A stretch of 64,000 nucleotides of DNA from Xenorhabdus koppenhoeferi. Its GTDB lineage: Bacteria > Pseudomonadota > Gammaproteobacteria > Enterobacterales > Enterobacteriaceae. The position numbers were made by a program, and so were the translations under genes. Shown piece by piece: positions 19,902 through 30,513 of the stretch (its first letter is position 1; each line of letters opens with the position of its first letter). The stretch lies in NCBI RefSeq assembly GCF_900116635.1, contig NZ_FPBJ01000004.1, positions 61,129 through 125,128 on the forward strand. Direction: 5' to 3'. The notes under the pieces are model-generated. The model ran no database searches, was not told where the DNA came from, and was given only the letters and a program-made list of their open reading frames with translations.

Positions 19902-20183
19902 TTATTTTTTTTCTCGCTGCTGCTTTTTCTGCCAAGCCAATAATTCAAAAACACCGAAAAAGAAAATTTTGGTTTGAAGAATAGTAGACAGTTTTTGCTC
20001 TTTAGGCTGAGAATGCTTTAGCAGTAATAACTGAAAAGAATGCATTACTGCTGTGAATATCATGGCGATATCCATAAAATATCTCAATGGCTTAGGGAAC
20101 GGGTGAAATAAATTGAAGATCATGATCCCCCAAACGAAAACCATGAGAACTCTTCCTAATTGAATAAACATCATTGACTCCAA
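19902..20183 (-). CDS. yhhL: YhhL-like DUF1145 membrane protein
   Basis: A protein of up to 93 residues with three hydrophobic segments, matching in position and character the E. coli YhhL (DUF1145) gene that follows rsmD. Function unknown. The start could be the ATG at 20183 or at 20174/20171; all follow the rsmD stop (20201) closely. The C-terminus is very basic (QKKQQREKK). Confidence 0.8.
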   Translation of the reverse strand: MESMMFIQLGRVLMVFVWGIMIFNLFHPFPKPLRYFMDIAMIFTAVMHSFQLLLLKHSQPKEQKLSTILQTKIFFFGVFELLAWQKKQQREKK

Positions 20184-20200
20184 AGTAGTATTTAATCGGG

Positions 20201-20791
20201 TCAGACACCAGATTGCGGATGGCGAATATACAATCGGTAAGCAACTTGCCCAGCGATTTTTTCCCTGTGCAGTTGCCAGGTTGCGGGAACTTCTGTCGCA
20301 GCAGATTCAGATTCTGCCTCAACATAAATCCAGCTTTCTGCCGCCAGCCAGCCATTACTTTCCAATAAACGGATTGCCTCAGTAAGCATTCCCTTACGAA
20401 ATGGGGGATCAAGAAAAACCACATCAAATGGTGCTCCTGCTTTACTAAGATATTGTAGAGCATTATTCTGCACAACTTCGGCATTTTCAGCATTCAGCAA
20501 GGCTAAATTAGACGATAGTTGGGCGGCCACATGGCGATCATATTCAATTAAAGTTGCGTGTTTTGCGTAACGAGACAAAGCCTCGAATCCGAGTGCCCCG
20601 CTGCCTGAAAAACAATCGAGACAACGAGCTTCCTGAATAATAGGCATAAGCCAGTTAAAGAGCGTTTCACGGACTCGATCAGTCGTTGGGCGTAGCCCGT
20701 CACTATCAGGAACTGGCAATTTTCTTCCGCGCCATTTACCGCCAATAATACGAATTTGTCCCAACGACGCACGTTTTGGTTTTTTAGCCAT
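20201..20791 (-). CDS. rsmD: 16S rRNA (guanine-966-N2)-methyltransferase
   Basis: RsmD methylates G966 in the 16S rRNA. The 196-residue protein has the AdoMet-binding region CLDCFSGSGALGFEALSRYA and the N2-methyltransferase motif DPPFR (VVFLDPPFRKG). The start MAKKPKRASLGQIRIIGGKWRGRKL is typical. It is divergent from ftsY, as in E. coli, and yhhL follows after 17 bases. Confidence 0.96.
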   Translation of the reverse strand: MAKKPKRASLGQIRIIGGKWRGRKLPVPDSDGLRPTTDRVRETLFNWLMPIIQEARCLDCFSGSGALGFEALSRYAKHATLIEYDRHVAAQLSSNLALLNAENAEVVQNNALQYLSKAGAPFDVVFLDPPFRKGMLTEAIRLLESNGWLAAESWIYVEAESESAATEVPATWQLHREKIAGQVAYRLYIRHPQSGV

Positions 20792-21147
20792 AATTTACAT
20801 AATTTAAATATTTGTCATCCAACGCGATTAAATAATATCTGGCGGAGACAAAGAGTGAATGAGAATGAAGAAACCGATTGATTAATTTACCACGAAATCC
20901 GTGATAGATATGTGTTGTGGTGTGATGAAAATGTTAGACTGAATTTTATCACCGTTAGAACCTATACCCAATGGATTTCAAGATGCAGCACGACAGCAAG
21001 GGAATGAACCCCCAGGAGCATAGCTAACTATGTGACTGGGGTGAGTGAGCGCAGCCAACAAAGCTGCAACTTGAAAGACGACGGGTATATCTCAGTGGGC
21101 ATATTTATTGATAACGCCATAATTAACCGCAAGGAGTGTAGTGGCCG
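20792..21147. other. rsmD-ftsY intergenic region containing an ERIC element
   Basis: The 356-base divergent gap holds promoters for rsmD and ftsY and one complete ERIC element (20963-21089), leaving 58 bases between it and the ftsY start. Nothing else was recognised. Confidence 0.7.
20963..21089. repeat. Complete ERIC element (127 bp)
   Basis: It runs from TATACCC to GGGTATA, exactly 127 bases, with the ERIC core signatures CCCCAGGAGCATAG, GTGACTGGGGTGAGTGAGCG and TTGAAAGACGACGGGTATA. ERICs are non-coding, non-autonomous palindromic repeats of Enterobacterales. Confidence 0.95.
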
Positions 21148-22332
21148 ATGGCAAAAGAGAGAAAAAAAGGTTTCTTCTCTTGGTTTGGACTTGATCGTCA
21201 AGAGAAGAAACAAGAAGAACAAGCTGAACAAAAACGATTAGCTGCGGAAGAAGCTGCCCGCCGAGCAGCCGAAGAAACCGAACAGCAATGTTTAGCAGAA
21301 GAAGCCGTCCGTCGCGCAGCCGAAGAAGCCGAACAGCAGCGTTTAGCGGAAGAAGCCGCCCGTCAGACCGAGGAGCAAACTGCATTACCTAAAGAACAGG
21401 AACCTCCAACCAAAGAAGGCTTCTTTGCTCGTTTAAAGGGCAGTCTGGTTAAAACCCGCCAGAATTTTGGCTCCGGTTTTTTAGGATTATTCCGTGGCAA
21501 GAAAATTGACGATGATTTGTTTGAAGAGTTGGAAGAACAGCTACTGATTGCGGATGTGGGTGTCGAAACCACCTGCAAGATCATCACAAGTCTGACAGCT
21601 CACGCCAGCCGTAAAGAATTGAAAGATGCAGAAGCGCTTTACTCTAAACTGAAAGAGGAGATGTCAGACATTCTGACGAAAGTTGATAAACCTTTGGAGA
21701 TTGAAAGTAAATCACCTTACGTCATCCTGATGGTGGGAGTAAATGGTGTTGGCAAAACAACTACCATTGGTAAATTAGCGCGCCAATACCAATCTCAGGG
21801 CAAGTCCGTCATGCTGGCAGCAGGGGATACTTTCCGTGCAGCGGCAGTAGAGCAGTTGCAGGTTTGGGGTGAGCGCAACAAAATTCCTGTTATTTCTCAG
21901 CATACGGGAGCAGATCCTGCTTCAGTGATTTTTGATGCCATCCAATCAGCCAAGGCCAAAGGTGTAGATATCTTGCTCGCTGATACCGCAGGGCGCTTAC
22001 AGAACAAATCTCACTTGATGGAAGAGCTGAAAAAAATCGTTCGTGTGATGAAAAAACTGGACGCCGAAGCTCCACATGAAATTATGCTGACACTGGATGC
22101 CAGCACAGGTCAGAACGCAATAAGTCAGGCTAAACTATTCCATGAAGCTGTGGGATTAACAGGTATTTCACTGACCAAACTGGACGGGACTGCGAAAGGT
22201 GGTGTTATCTTCGCCATTGCCGACCAATTTGAGATCCCAATCCGCTACATTGGCATAGGGGAAAGTATTGAAGATCTCCGTCCATTTAAAGCAGACGATT
22301 TTATTGAGGCTCTTTTTGCCCGAGAGGATTAA
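21148..22332 (+). CDS. ftsY: Signal recognition particle receptor FtsY
   Basis: FtsY is the SRP receptor GTPase that targets membrane proteins co-translationally. The 394-residue protein is about 100 residues shorter than E. coli FtsY because its acidic A domain is short. That domain contains a 17-residue repeat (AEEAARRAAEETEQQCL, residues 33-49, then 50-66 and a partial third copy). The NG domain has GVNGVGKTTTIGKLA, DTAGRLQNK and TKLDGTAKGG. It heads ftsY-ftsE-ftsX. Confidence 0.97.
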   Translation: MAKERKKGFFSWFGLDRQEKKQEEQAEQKRLAAEEAARRAAEETEQQCLAEEAVRRAAEEAEQQRLAEEAARQTEEQTALPKEQEPPTKEGFFARLKGSLVKTRQNFGSGFLGLFRGKKIDDDLFEELEEQLLIADVGVETTCKIITSLTAHASRKELKDAEALYSKLKEEMSDILTKVDKPLEIESKSPYVILMVGVNGVGKTTTIGKLARQYQSQGKSVMLAAGDTFRAAAVEQLQVWGERNKIPVISQHTGADPASVIFDAIQSAKAKGVDILLADTAGRLQNKSHLMEELKKIVRVMKKLDAEAPHEIMLTLDASTGQNAISQAKLFHEAVGLTGISLTKLDGTAKGGVIFAIADQFEIPIRYIGIGESIEDLRPFKADDFIEALFARED

Positions 22333-22338
22333 CTATAA

Positions 22339-23004
22339 ATGATTCGCTTTGAACAGGTCAGTAAAGCCTATCTGGGAGGTCGGCAAGCACTTCAAGGGGT
22401 GGATTTTCACCTGCTCGCAGGAGAAATGGCATTTTTAACCGGTCATTCAGGGGCCGGTAAAAGTACGCTTTTAAAACTTATCTGTGGTATCGAACGCCCC
22501 AGCGCAGGCCATATCTGGTTTGCTGGTCATGACATCAGTCGATTGAAGTCTCGTGAACTCCCTTTTTTGCGTCGCCAGATCGGTATGATTTTTCAGGATC
22601 ATCACCTGCTGCTGGATCGTACAGTATACGAGAATGTAGCCATGCCTCTGATTATATCAGGGGCAAGTGCTGAGGATATTCGCCGGCGGGTATCTGCGGC
22701 ACTGGATAAAGTCGGCTTACTGGACAAAGCGAAAAATTTTCCCATCCAGCTTTCCGGGGGAGAACAGCAGCGAGTTGGTATTGCCCGTGCTGTTGTGAAC
22801 AAACCTACTGTTTTGCTGGCGGATGAGCCGACAGGAAATCTGGATGGTGAATTATCTGAGGGGATCATGCGCCTGTTTGAAGAATTTAACCGCGTTGGCG
22901 TGACGGTGTTGATGGCTACCCATGACACCGCCCTTATTGGACGAAGAAACTGCCGTATCCTGACTTTGAATCAGGGGCGTATGCAAGGAGGGCAACATGG
23001 TTAA
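22339..23004 (+). CDS. ftsE: Cell division ATP-binding protein FtsE
   Basis: FtsE is the ATPase of the FtsEX complex, which activates periplasmic amidases through EnvC at the septum. The 221-residue ABC protein has Walker [10 protein letters not shown], signature [13 protein letters not shown] and Walker [13 protein letters not shown]. It starts 6 bases after ftsY and overlaps ftsX by 8 bases. Confidence 0.97.
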   Translation: MIRFEQVSKAYLGGRQALQGVDFHLLAGEMAFLTGHSGAGKSTLLKLICGIERPSAGHIWFAGHDISRLKSRELPFLRRQIGMIFQDHHLLLDRTVYENVAMPLIISGASAEDIRRRVSAALDKVGLLDKAKNFPIQLSGGEQQRVGIARAVVNKPTVLLADEPTGNLDGELSEGIMRLFEEFNRVGVTVLMATHDTALIGRRNCRILTLNQGRMQGGQHG

Positions 23005-23977
23005 ACATGTCCGTCATTCAGCAAAAAAAACTCAGCCCCCCAAACCTAAGTCCAGGTCATTAAAAGGTGGATGGCGTGTGCAGTGGCGCTATGCATGGAA
23101 AAGTACTCTGTCAGATATGTTGTGCCAGCCGTTGGCAACATTGTTGACCATCATGGTAGTTGCCATTTCGTTGACTTTGCCAAGCGTATTTTACATCGTT
23201 TGGAAAAACGTAAATCAGGCGGTGGTACAGTGGTATCCTATCCCACAACTGACGGTCTATCTGGATAAGTCGCTGAATGACAATAGCGCCAAAAAAGTTA
23301 TTGAGCAGCTGAAAGGCACGGATGGCGTCAAATCGGTGAATTATCTTTCCCGTGAAGAAGCGGTAAACGAATTCCGTGCGTGGTCGGGATTCGCCAATGC
23401 GCTGGATCTGTTAGAAGAAAACCCTTTACCGGCAGTTGCCATTATCTCTCCCAAACTGAATTTTCAAGACCCGCAGGTATTGACAGTTTTGCGTGATCAG
23501 GTTGCTCAGATTAAAGGCATTGAAGAAGTCAAGATGGATGACAGTTGGTTTGATCGCCTGACCTCGTTGACTGCGCTGATTGGTCAGATTGCTGCCGTAA
23601 TCGGCATCTTGATGGTGGTTGCGTTGCTCTTGGTTATTGGTAATAGTGTTCGGCTGAGTATTTTCAGTCGTCGTGAAACAATTAACGTGATGAAACTGAT
23701 TGGTGCGACGGATGGTTTTATCCTGCGCCCTTTCCTCAACGGCGGGGCTTTGCTGGGGATGATGGGGGCGATTTTTTCCCTGATCCTTTCATCCTTGTTA
23801 GTGTGGAAACTTTCCAATGTTGTCATGGAAGTGGCGGGAGTGTTTGGGACAAGTTTTAAATTGTATGGATTGGGATGGGATGAAGCACTATTGTTAGTCC
23901 TTGTTTCAGGCATGATAGGTTGGATTGCTGCATGGTTTGCAACAATTCAGCATTTACGTCGTTTTAGGCCGGAATAA
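22997..23977 (+). CDS. ftsX: Cell division protein FtsX
   Basis: FtsX is the membrane partner of FtsE, with a cytoplasmic basic N-terminus, one helix, a large periplasmic domain (about residues 75-205) that binds EnvC, and three further helices in the C-terminal half. The 326-residue length is close to E. coli FtsX (352). Its start overlaps ftsE, giving coupled translation. Confidence 0.95.
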   Translation: MVKHVRHSAKKTQPPKPKSRSLKGGWRVQWRYAWKSTLSDMLCQPLATLLTIMVVAISLTLPSVFYIVWKNVNQAVVQWYPIPQLTVYLDKSLNDNSAKKVIEQLKGTDGVKSVNYLSREEAVNEFRAWSGFANALDLLEENPLPAVAIISPKLNFQDPQVLTVLRDQVAQIKGIEEVKMDDSWFDRLTSLTALIGQIAAVIGILMVVALLLVIGNSVRLSIFSRRETINVMKLIGATDGFILRPFLNGGALLGMMGAIFSLILSSLLVWKLSNVVMEVAGVFGTSFKLYGLGWDEALLLVLVSGMIGWIAAWFATIQHLRRFRPE

Positions 23978-24190
23978 GAATATTTGTTGGTTTTCAGGTG
24001 AACTTTTCGGCTTAATCGCTGCCGAAATGACAGTGACAGTTTTGTATCGATATCTACACAAATTTGACGATTTGAATATGATCTCTACGATGGTAAAATA
24101 GACGTGTCTTTGTGCTTGAATAAACCTTATGGGTTGATTCAGACAAATTTGAAAGACCATCAATTTGGATCTGATTTTGAGAGAATTTGA

Positions 24191-25045
24191 ATGACAAAAG
24201 AAATGCAAACTTTGGCATTAGTTCCACAAGGTAGTTTGGAAGGGTACATACGTGCTTCCAATGCTTATCCCATGCTCTCCGCAGAGGAAGAGAAGGAACT
24301 GGCAGAAAGACTGCATTACCAGGGAGATCTGGATGCAGCGAAAAAGCTGATTCTTTCTCACCTGCGCTTCGTTGTTCATGTTGCTCGCAGTTATGCCGGT
24401 TATGGTCTGCCACAGGCGGATTTAATTCAGGAAGGTAATATTGGCCTGATGAAAGCCGTTCGTCGATTTAATCCAGAAGTGGGCGTGCGTCTGGTTTCTT
24501 TTGCTGTTCACTGGATTAAGGCAGAAATCCATGAATACGTATTGCGTAATTGGCGTATTGTGAAAGTTGCAACGACAAAAGCTCAGCGCAAGTTGTTCTT
24601 TAATTTGCGCAAGGCTAAACAACGTTTGGGATGGTTCAATCAGGATGAAGTCGAGCTGGTAGCCAAAGAATTGGGCGTAACCAGCAAAGATGTCCGAGAA
24701 ATGGAATCCCGTATGTCAGCGCAGGATATGGCATTTGATATGTCTTCTGATGATGACAATGATAGCCAACCTGTAGCACCAGTGCTGTATTTGCAAGATA
24801 AGGCTTCTGATTTTGCCGATGGCATTGAAGAAGATAACTGGGAAAACCATGCTGCGGATAAGCTTTCGGTCGCAATGGAAGGACTGGATGAACGTAGCCA
24901 AGACATCATTCGCGCTCGTTGGCTGGATGATGACAACAAAACCACCTTGCAGGAATTAGCAGATAAATATGGTGTATCTGCTGAGCGTGTTCGACAGCTG
25001 GAAAAAAATGCAATGAAAAAATTGCGATTGGCTATTGAAGCGTAA
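24191..25045 (+). CDS. rpoH: Heat-shock sigma factor RpoH (sigma-32)
   Basis: Sigma-32 directs transcription of chaperone and protease genes, including dnaK-dnaJ in this same window. The 284-residue protein has region 2 ([20 protein letters not shown]), the RpoH box between regions 2 and 3 ([12 protein letters not shown]), and region 4 helix-turn-helix ([20 protein letters not shown]). Position after ftsX with a 213-base gap is as in E. coli, where rpoH has several promoters and a 5' RNA thermosensor; I did not resolve those here. Confidence 0.97.
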   Translation: MTKEMQTLALVPQGSLEGYIRASNAYPMLSAEEEKELAERLHYQGDLDAAKKLILSHLRFVVHVARSYAGYGLPQADLIQEGNIGLMKAVRRFNPEVGVRLVSFAVHWIKAEIHEYVLRNWRIVKVATTKAQRKLFFNLRKAKQRLGWFNQDEVELVAKELGVTSKDVREMESRMSAQDMAFDMSSDDDNDSQPVAPVLYLQDKASDFADGIEEDNWENHAADKLSVAMEGLDERSQDIIRARWLDDDNKTTLQELADKYGVSAERVRQLEKNAMKKLRLAIEA

Positions 25046-25066
25046 GCACCCATACTCTTAATGATT

Positions 25067-25094
25067 AAAAGCGATAATTTTTTATCGCTTTTTT
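25067..25094 (+). terminator. rpoH terminator
   Basis: An 11-bp stem (AAAAGCGATAA / TTATCGCTTTT) followed by a T-run, 22 bases after the rpoH stop. Confidence 0.9.
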
Positions 25095-25129
25095 ATGGTG
25101 GTGCGCCGAGCATGGCGTGTAGTGCCTTG

Positions 25130-25155
25130 AAAAAAGCCACTGCTAGTGCAGTGGC
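25130..25155 (-). terminator. valS terminator
   Basis: On the minus strand GCCACTGC / GCAGTGGC with a 4-base loop is followed by TTTTTT. It lies 29 bases beyond the valS stop. Confidence 0.9.
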
Positions 25156-25183
25156 TTATGTAATAAATATCAATTAAACGAGA

Positions 25184-28081
25184 TTACAGGGCAGCGATAG
25201 TTTCTTTCTGCGCCAATAATTTTTCTTTCGCGGCGTTGTTAGTTGCCAGACGTTCACGCTCTTTTGCAACAACAGCTTCTGGCGCACGGCTGACAAAGCC
25301 TTCGTTAGCCAGTTTACCTTCAATGCTGTTGATCTCTTTGTCCAGCTTCTCAATTTCTTTATCCAGACGTGCCAGTTCTGCCTCTTTATCTACCAAGCCT
25401 GCCATTGGGATCAGTACTTCTGCCCCATTGATCAATTTGGTAACAGAAACAGGGGCTTCTTCTCCTGCCGCCAATATGGTAACAGAAGAAAGACGGCCCA
25501 TTGCCTGAATGAAATTGAGATTTTCAGTGACACGGCGTTGTGCATCGTCATTGGCATCACGCAGCAGAACTTCCAGCGGTTTACTTGGCGCGATGTTCAT
25601 TTCTGCACGAATGTTGCGTGCTGCAATAATTGCCTCTTTGATCCATTCCAGATCGTTCAGTGCCAGTTCATCTACTTTCTCCTGATCGAATTCAGGGAAA
25701 GATTGCAGCATGATGGTATCTGCATCAATGCCTTTGACGACTTTCACGCGCTGCCAGATAGTTTCGGTGATGAATGGAATAATGGGGTGTGCCAGGCGCA
25801 GCAAACCTTCCAAAACTTCAACCAAAGTATGGCGGGCCGCGCGGACTTCCGCTTCCGAACCTTTATTGATAGCGGGTTTGGACAATTCCAGATACCAGTC
25901 ACAGAATTGGTTCCACGTGAATTCGTAAAGAATGTTCGCGGCAATGTCGAAACGGTAAGTATCCAGCGCTTCACGATAGGTTTTAACTGTCTGGTTAAAC
26001 TCTGCCAGAATCCAGCGATCTGCCAGTGACAGCAACATTTCGCCACCGTTTTGGCCGCAGTCCTGTCCTTCGGTGTTCATCAGCACGAAACGGCTGGCGT
26101 TCCACAGTTTATTACAGAAGTTGCGATAACCTTGCAAGCGCTTCATGTCCCAGTTGATGTCACGACCGGTAGATGCCAGCGCTGCCAGTGTGAAACGCAG
26201 GGCGTCAGTACCGTGGGCTTCAATGCCTTCAGGGAACTGCTTTTCAGTGCGCTTGTAAATTTTCTCAGCCAGTTGTGGCTGCATCAGGTTGTCGGTACGT
26301 TTTTCCAGCAGATTTTCCAGTGAGATACCGTCAATCATATCCAGCGGGTCGATAACGTTCCCTTTGGATTTTGACATTTTCTGACCCTCGTCATCGCGGA
26401 TCAGTCCTGTCATGTAGACGGTTTTAAACGGAACTTGCGGTTTGCCGTTTTCATCTTTGATGAAGTGCATGGTCATCATGATCATGCGGGCAATCCAGAA
26501 GAAGATAATATCGAAGCCACTGACCAGTACATTGGTTGGATGGAAAGTTTTCAATGCTTCAGTCTGCTCAGGCCAGCCGAGGGTGGAGAATGTCCACAGA
26601 CCAGAGGAGAACCAGGTATCCAGCACATCTTCGTCCTGATTCAGAATGATGTCTGAACCAAGGTTGTTCTCACGGCGGACTTCTTCTTCATCGCGGCCAA
26701 CATAGACATTGCCTTGCGCGTCATACCAAGCCGGAATACGGTGGCCCCACCACAATTGGCGGGAGATACACCAATCCTGAATATCACGCATCCAAGAGTA
26801 GTACATGTTTTCGTACTGCTTTGGTACAAACTGGATATCTCCGTTTTCAACCGCTTCGAGCGCTACTTTTGCCAGTGGTGCGGTGCGGACGTACCACTGG
26901 TCGGTCAGCATCGGTTCGATAACCACGCCGCCACGGTCGCCGTAAGGTACGGTCAGGTCATGAGGCTTGATCTCAACCAGCAGGCCCTGTTTTTCGAATT
27001 CTGCCACAATCGCTTTACGGGCAGCGAAACGCTCCATACCACGGTATTCAGCAGGAATATCGGTTGAGTAGGTTTCAGAAATTTCGCCGTTGGTATCGAA
27101 CACTTCTGCCGCTTCACGGATATCACCGTCGAAAGTCAGAATGTTGATCATTGGCAGGTTGTGGCGCTTACCGACTTCATAGTCATTGAAATCGTGAGCC
27201 GGCGTGATTTTCACGCAGCCAGTGCCTTTTTCCATGTCAGCGTGTTCATCGCCCAGAATAGGAATACGGCGGTTTACCAAAGGCAGCAGGATTTCTTTAC
27301 CAATCAGATCCTTGTAGCGTGGATCTTCCGGGTTAACGGCAACACCGGTATCACCCAGCATGGTTTCCGGGCGTGTTGTGGCAACAAGCAGGTAATCCTT
27401 ACCCTCAGCGGTTGTCGCGCCGTCAGCCAGCGGATAGCGCAGGTGCCACATGGAACCTTTGACTTCACGGTTTTCAACTTCCAGATCAGAAATTGCTGTG
27501 CGCAGTTTAGGATCCCAGTTGACCAGACGTTTGCCACGGTAAATCAGATCTTCCTGATACAGGCGAACGAAAGCCTCTTTAACCGCTTTGGACAGACCTT
27601 CATCCATCGTGAAGCGCTCACGCTCCCAATCCACGGAGTTACCCAGACGGCGCATCTGGTTGGAGATATTGCCACCCGATACCGCTTTCCACTGCCATAT
27701 CTTGTCGATAAAGGCTTCCCGTCCATAATCGTGACGGGTTTTGCCTTCTTCTGCTGCGAGCTTGCGCTCAACAACCATTTGTGTCGCAATACCCGCGTGG
27801 TCAATCCCGGATTGCCACAAGGTATTTTTACCCTGCATACGCTGGTAACGTACCATAGTATCCATGATAGTCTGCTGGAATGCGTGCCCCATGTGCAGGC
27901 TGCCGGTGACGTTTGGCGGTGGAATGACGATGCAGAAACTTTCACGGCTGCTATCACCATTAGGCTTGAAATAACCGCTTTTTTCCCAGTGATTATAAAG
28001 AGGTTGCTCTATCTCTGTCGGGTTGTATGTTTTATCGAGAGATGGCTCAGATTGCGTTTGATTTGCGGGTGTCTTTTCCAT
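25184..28081 (-). CDS. valS: Valyl-tRNA synthetase
   Basis: A class I aminoacyl-tRNA synthetase of 965 residues (E. coli 951). The ATP-binding signature is visible as [14 protein letters not shown] and the KMSKS loop as [14 protein letters not shown]. An editing domain lies between them, and a C-terminal coiled coil ([21 protein letters not shown] region) ends the protein. It is the last gene of pepA-holC-valS, with 13 bases between holC and valS. Confidence 0.98.
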   Translation of the reverse strand: MEKTPANQTQSEPSLDKTYNPTEIEQPLYNHWEKSGYFKPNGDSSRESFCIVIPPPNVTGSLHMGHAFQQTIMDTMVRYQRMQGKNTLWQSGIDHAGIATQMVVERKLAAEEGKTRHDYGREAFIDKIWQWKAVSGGNISNQMRRLGNSVDWERERFTMDEGLSKAVKEAFVRLYQEDLIYRGKRLVNWDPKLRTAISDLEVENREVKGSMWHLRYPLADGATTAEGKDYLLVATTRPETMLGDTGVAVNPEDPRYKDLIGKEILLPLVNRRIPILGDEHADMEKGTGCVKITPAHDFNDYEVGKRHNLPMINILTFDGDIREAAEVFDTNGEISETYSTDIPAEYRGMERFAARKAIVAEFEKQGLLVEIKPHDLTVPYGDRGGVVIEPMLTDQWYVRTAPLAKVALEAVENGDIQFVPKQYENMYYSWMRDIQDWCISRQLWWGHRIPAWYDAQGNVYVGRDEEEVRRENNLGSDIILNQDEDVLDTWFSSGLWTFSTLGWPEQTEALKTFHPTNVLVSGFDIIFFWIARMIMMTMHFIKDENGKPQVPFKTVYMTGLIRDDEGQKMSKSKGNVIDPLDMIDGISLENLLEKRTDNLMQPQLAEKIYKRTEKQFPEGIEAHGTDALRFTLAALASTGRDINWDMKRLQGYRNFCNKLWNASRFVLMNTEGQDCGQNGGEMLLSLADRWILAEFNQTVKTYREALDTYRFDIAANILYEFTWNQFCDWYLELSKPAINKGSEAEVRAARHTLVEVLEGLLRLAHPIIPFITETIWQRVKVVKGIDADTIMLQSFPEFDQEKVDELALNDLEWIKEAIIAARNIRAEMNIAPSKPLEVLLRDANDDAQRRVTENLNFIQAMGRLSSVTILAAGEEAPVSVTKLINGAEVLIPMAGLVDKEAELARLDKEIEKLDKEINSIEGKLANEGFVSRAPEAVVAKERERLATNNAAKEKLLAQKETIAAL

Positions 28082-28094
28082 TATGTCTTGCTAT

Positions 28095-28574
28095 TTAATA
28101 GGTTGGCGGGGTTGCCATGGTCAAATTAAAGCCGACGCTACGATAGGATTTATATCGTTCGCGCGCTAACTGTTTCAGATTTTCATCAATAGGAACGAAG
28201 TCTATCACTTCATGGAAAGCTGTGGCAAAGTCTGCAAAGTGAGGAAGCAGTGTCACCAGCACATCGCGGGGAGCATTGCTTCTTTTCTGTGGCCAGCACA
28301 ATTCTACAGGAGCGCCGTAACGAGGGCCTTCTCCGGCAAGATTGTGCGGTACAAATTGATTAGGCTCACGTTGCCATAATGCTTCGTCCAGTTTTTCGGC
28401 CTGTTGCTGGCTTTCACAAGCAATCAAAACCCGCTTCCCTGCACGCCATTGGTCAGCGGCAAGCTGACATGCCAGCCATTCATGCGGTTGTAAATCGTCA
28501 GAAAACGATGATTGTTCCGGTAACATCTTTTCCGGTGGTAGCTTTTCTAACAAATAGAAGGTGGCGTTTTTCAT
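28095..28574 (-). CDS. holC: DNA polymerase III subunit chi
   Basis: HolC links the clamp loader to SSB. The 159-residue protein is slightly longer than E. coli chi (147) but keeps the core: MKNATFYLLE, GKRVLIACESQQQAEKLDEALW, FVPHNLAGEGPRYGAPVELCWPQKR and FADFATAFHEVIDFVP. It sits between pepA and valS as in E. coli. Confidence 0.95.
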   Translation of the reverse strand: MKNATFYLLEKLPPEKMLPEQSSFSDDLQPHEWLACQLAADQWRAGKRVLIACESQQQAEKLDEALWQREPNQFVPHNLAGEGPRYGAPVELCWPQKRSNAPRDVLVTLLPHFADFATAFHEVIDFVPIDENLKQLARERYKSYRSVGFNLTMATPPTY

Positions 28575-28723
28575 AGCTTCTTAGTTACAAGATTACGGAA
28601 ACCGTTAAGGAAAAGGGTACTGCGTCTGCAATACCCTTAATTCCGTTTATTCCCTGAATACCTTTGATGCCACATTTTTATCAAATATCTTGAAATTATC
28701 GAAAAATATGTGGAGCAGGGGCA

Positions 28724-30232
28724 TTAATCATCAGAATTCAAACCTGAACGATTTAACAGGAATTGTGACAGAAGTGCAACCGGACGACCTGTCGCACCTT
28801 TCGCCTTACCTGAACGCCATGCTGTACCGGCAATATCCAGATGCGCCCAGTTGTATTTGGTCGCAAAGCGGGCCAGGAAAGCACCTGCAGTAATGGCACC
28901 GCCTGAACGTCCGCACGAGTTCACCATATCCGCAAAATTGGATTCCAACTGCTCGGTATATTCATCACCCAGCGGCAAGCGCCATGCGCGATCCCCTGCT
29001 TGTTTTGATGCATTCAGCAGTTCGTGTGCCAGTGGATTATGGTTAGACATCAAACCCGTGTAATGACTACCCAGTGCAATGACACAAGCACCTGTCAGAG
29101 TTGCAACATCAATAACTAATTCCGGTTCAAAACGCTCAACATAAGTCAGCGCGTCACACAGTACCAAGCGGCCTTCCGCATCCGTATTTGTCACTTCAAC
29201 GGTCTGACCGGACATGGTGGTTAAAATATCGCCCGGACGATAAGCCCGTCCACCCGGCATATTTTCGCAACCAGCCAGAACACCGATGACATTGATTGGC
29301 AGTTGCAGTTCGGCAACAACGCGCATAACACCGTAAACCGAAGCCGCGCCGCACATATCATATTTCATCTCATCCATGCTTTCGGATGGCTTGATAGAGA
29401 TACCGCCGGAGTCGAAAGTCAGCCCCTTACCCACCAGTACGATAGGTTTCGCATTGGTATCTTTGCTGCCTTTATACTCCATGACTGCCATCAAGGATTC
29501 ATTCTGTGAACCTTGACCCACTGCCAGATAAGAGTTCATGCCCAGCTCTTTCATCTGCTCTTCGCCAATGACTTTGGTTGCCAGATTCTCGGCGTTGTCA
29601 GCAAGCTGGCGTGCCTGTGATGCTAAATAGGCGGCATTACAGATGTTGGGTGGCATGTTGGCCAGATCTTTTGTCGCCTTAATACCGGAAGCAATGGCAA
29701 GGCCGTGCTGAATCGCTCGTTCGCCGCTAGTCAATTCACGGCGTGTCGGCACATTGAATACCATTTTACGCAGCGGGCGACGCAGCTCATTTTTGCTGCT
29801 CTTAAGTTGATTGAAAACATACAGTGACTCTTTGGCTGTTTCGACTGCCTGACGGACTTTCCAGTAATTGTTGCGCCCTTTCACATGCAGTTCAGTCAAG
29901 AAGCAAACTGCTTCCATTGAACCTGTTTCATTGAGGGTACTGATGGTTTTCTGGATAATTTGTTTGTATTGACGTTCATCCAGTTCACGCTCTTTTCCGC
30001 AACCGATCAGTAAAATACGTTCAGACAGCATATTAGGAACATGATGCAGCAACAAGGTTTGACCGACCTTGCCTTCAAGTTCACCACGGCGCAATAAGGC
30101 ACTGATATAGCCGTTACTTATTTTGTCAAGCTGCTCTGCGATAGGGGAAAGACGGCGGGGTTCAAATACGCCGACAATAATACAGGCACTGCGCTGTTTT
30201 TCCGGACTACCGCTCTTTACACTAAATTCCAT
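28724..30232 (-). CDS. pepA: Cytosol aminopeptidase A / DNA-binding XerCD accessory protein
   Basis: A 502-residue M17 leucyl aminopeptidase with the metal-site motif [10 protein letters not shown] and the earlier [12 protein letters not shown]. In E. coli, PepA also binds DNA in cer recombination and carAB regulation. It is divergent from lptF and first of pepA-holC-valS. Confidence 0.97.
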   Translation of the reverse strand: MEFSVKSGSPEKQRSACIIVGVFEPRRLSPIAEQLDKISNGYISALLRRGELEGKVGQTLLLHHVPNMLSERILLIGCGKERELDERQYKQIIQKTISTLNETGSMEAVCFLTELHVKGRNNYWKVRQAVETAKESLYVFNQLKSSKNELRRPLRKMVFNVPTRRELTSGERAIQHGLAIASGIKATKDLANMPPNICNAAYLASQARQLADNAENLATKVIGEEQMKELGMNSYLAVGQGSQNESLMAVMEYKGSKDTNAKPIVLVGKGLTFDSGGISIKPSESMDEMKYDMCGAASVYGVMRVVAELQLPINVIGVLAGCENMPGGRAYRPGDILTTMSGQTVEVTNTDAEGRLVLCDALTYVERFEPELVIDVATLTGACVIALGSHYTGLMSNHNPLAHELLNASKQAGDRAWRLPLGDEYTEQLESNFADMVNSCGRSGGAITAGAFLARFATKYNWAHLDIAGTAWRSGKAKGATGRPVALLSQFLLNRSGLNSDD

Positions 30233-30513
30233 GCGTTCTCCTGAATCTTAAAGACAAAGGCGGATACAATAGCTAAAATATCACGTTCCGCATTAATTCA
30301 TCCCAAAGAAAGTTAACTGTTATGTTAAGCTAAGCATATTATTTTTTGGTACTTAGCTAACGATAAGTGTGTTCTAATTGGGACCCCAATATATGGGATG
30401 CTTTGGTATCATTTTAGCAATGGGGAAGCCAAACTGATGCATATAAATGGTAGATATACGACGAAGTTAGCGGCTTTCCTGCAAAAAGACAAGTTTTCAC
30501 AGGCGTAATAAGC

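Noticed and set aside
27161..28129. 322-residue plus-strand frame over valS
   Set aside because: It is fully antisense to the conserved valS gene; long antisense frames are common in high-bias genes. No family was recognised.
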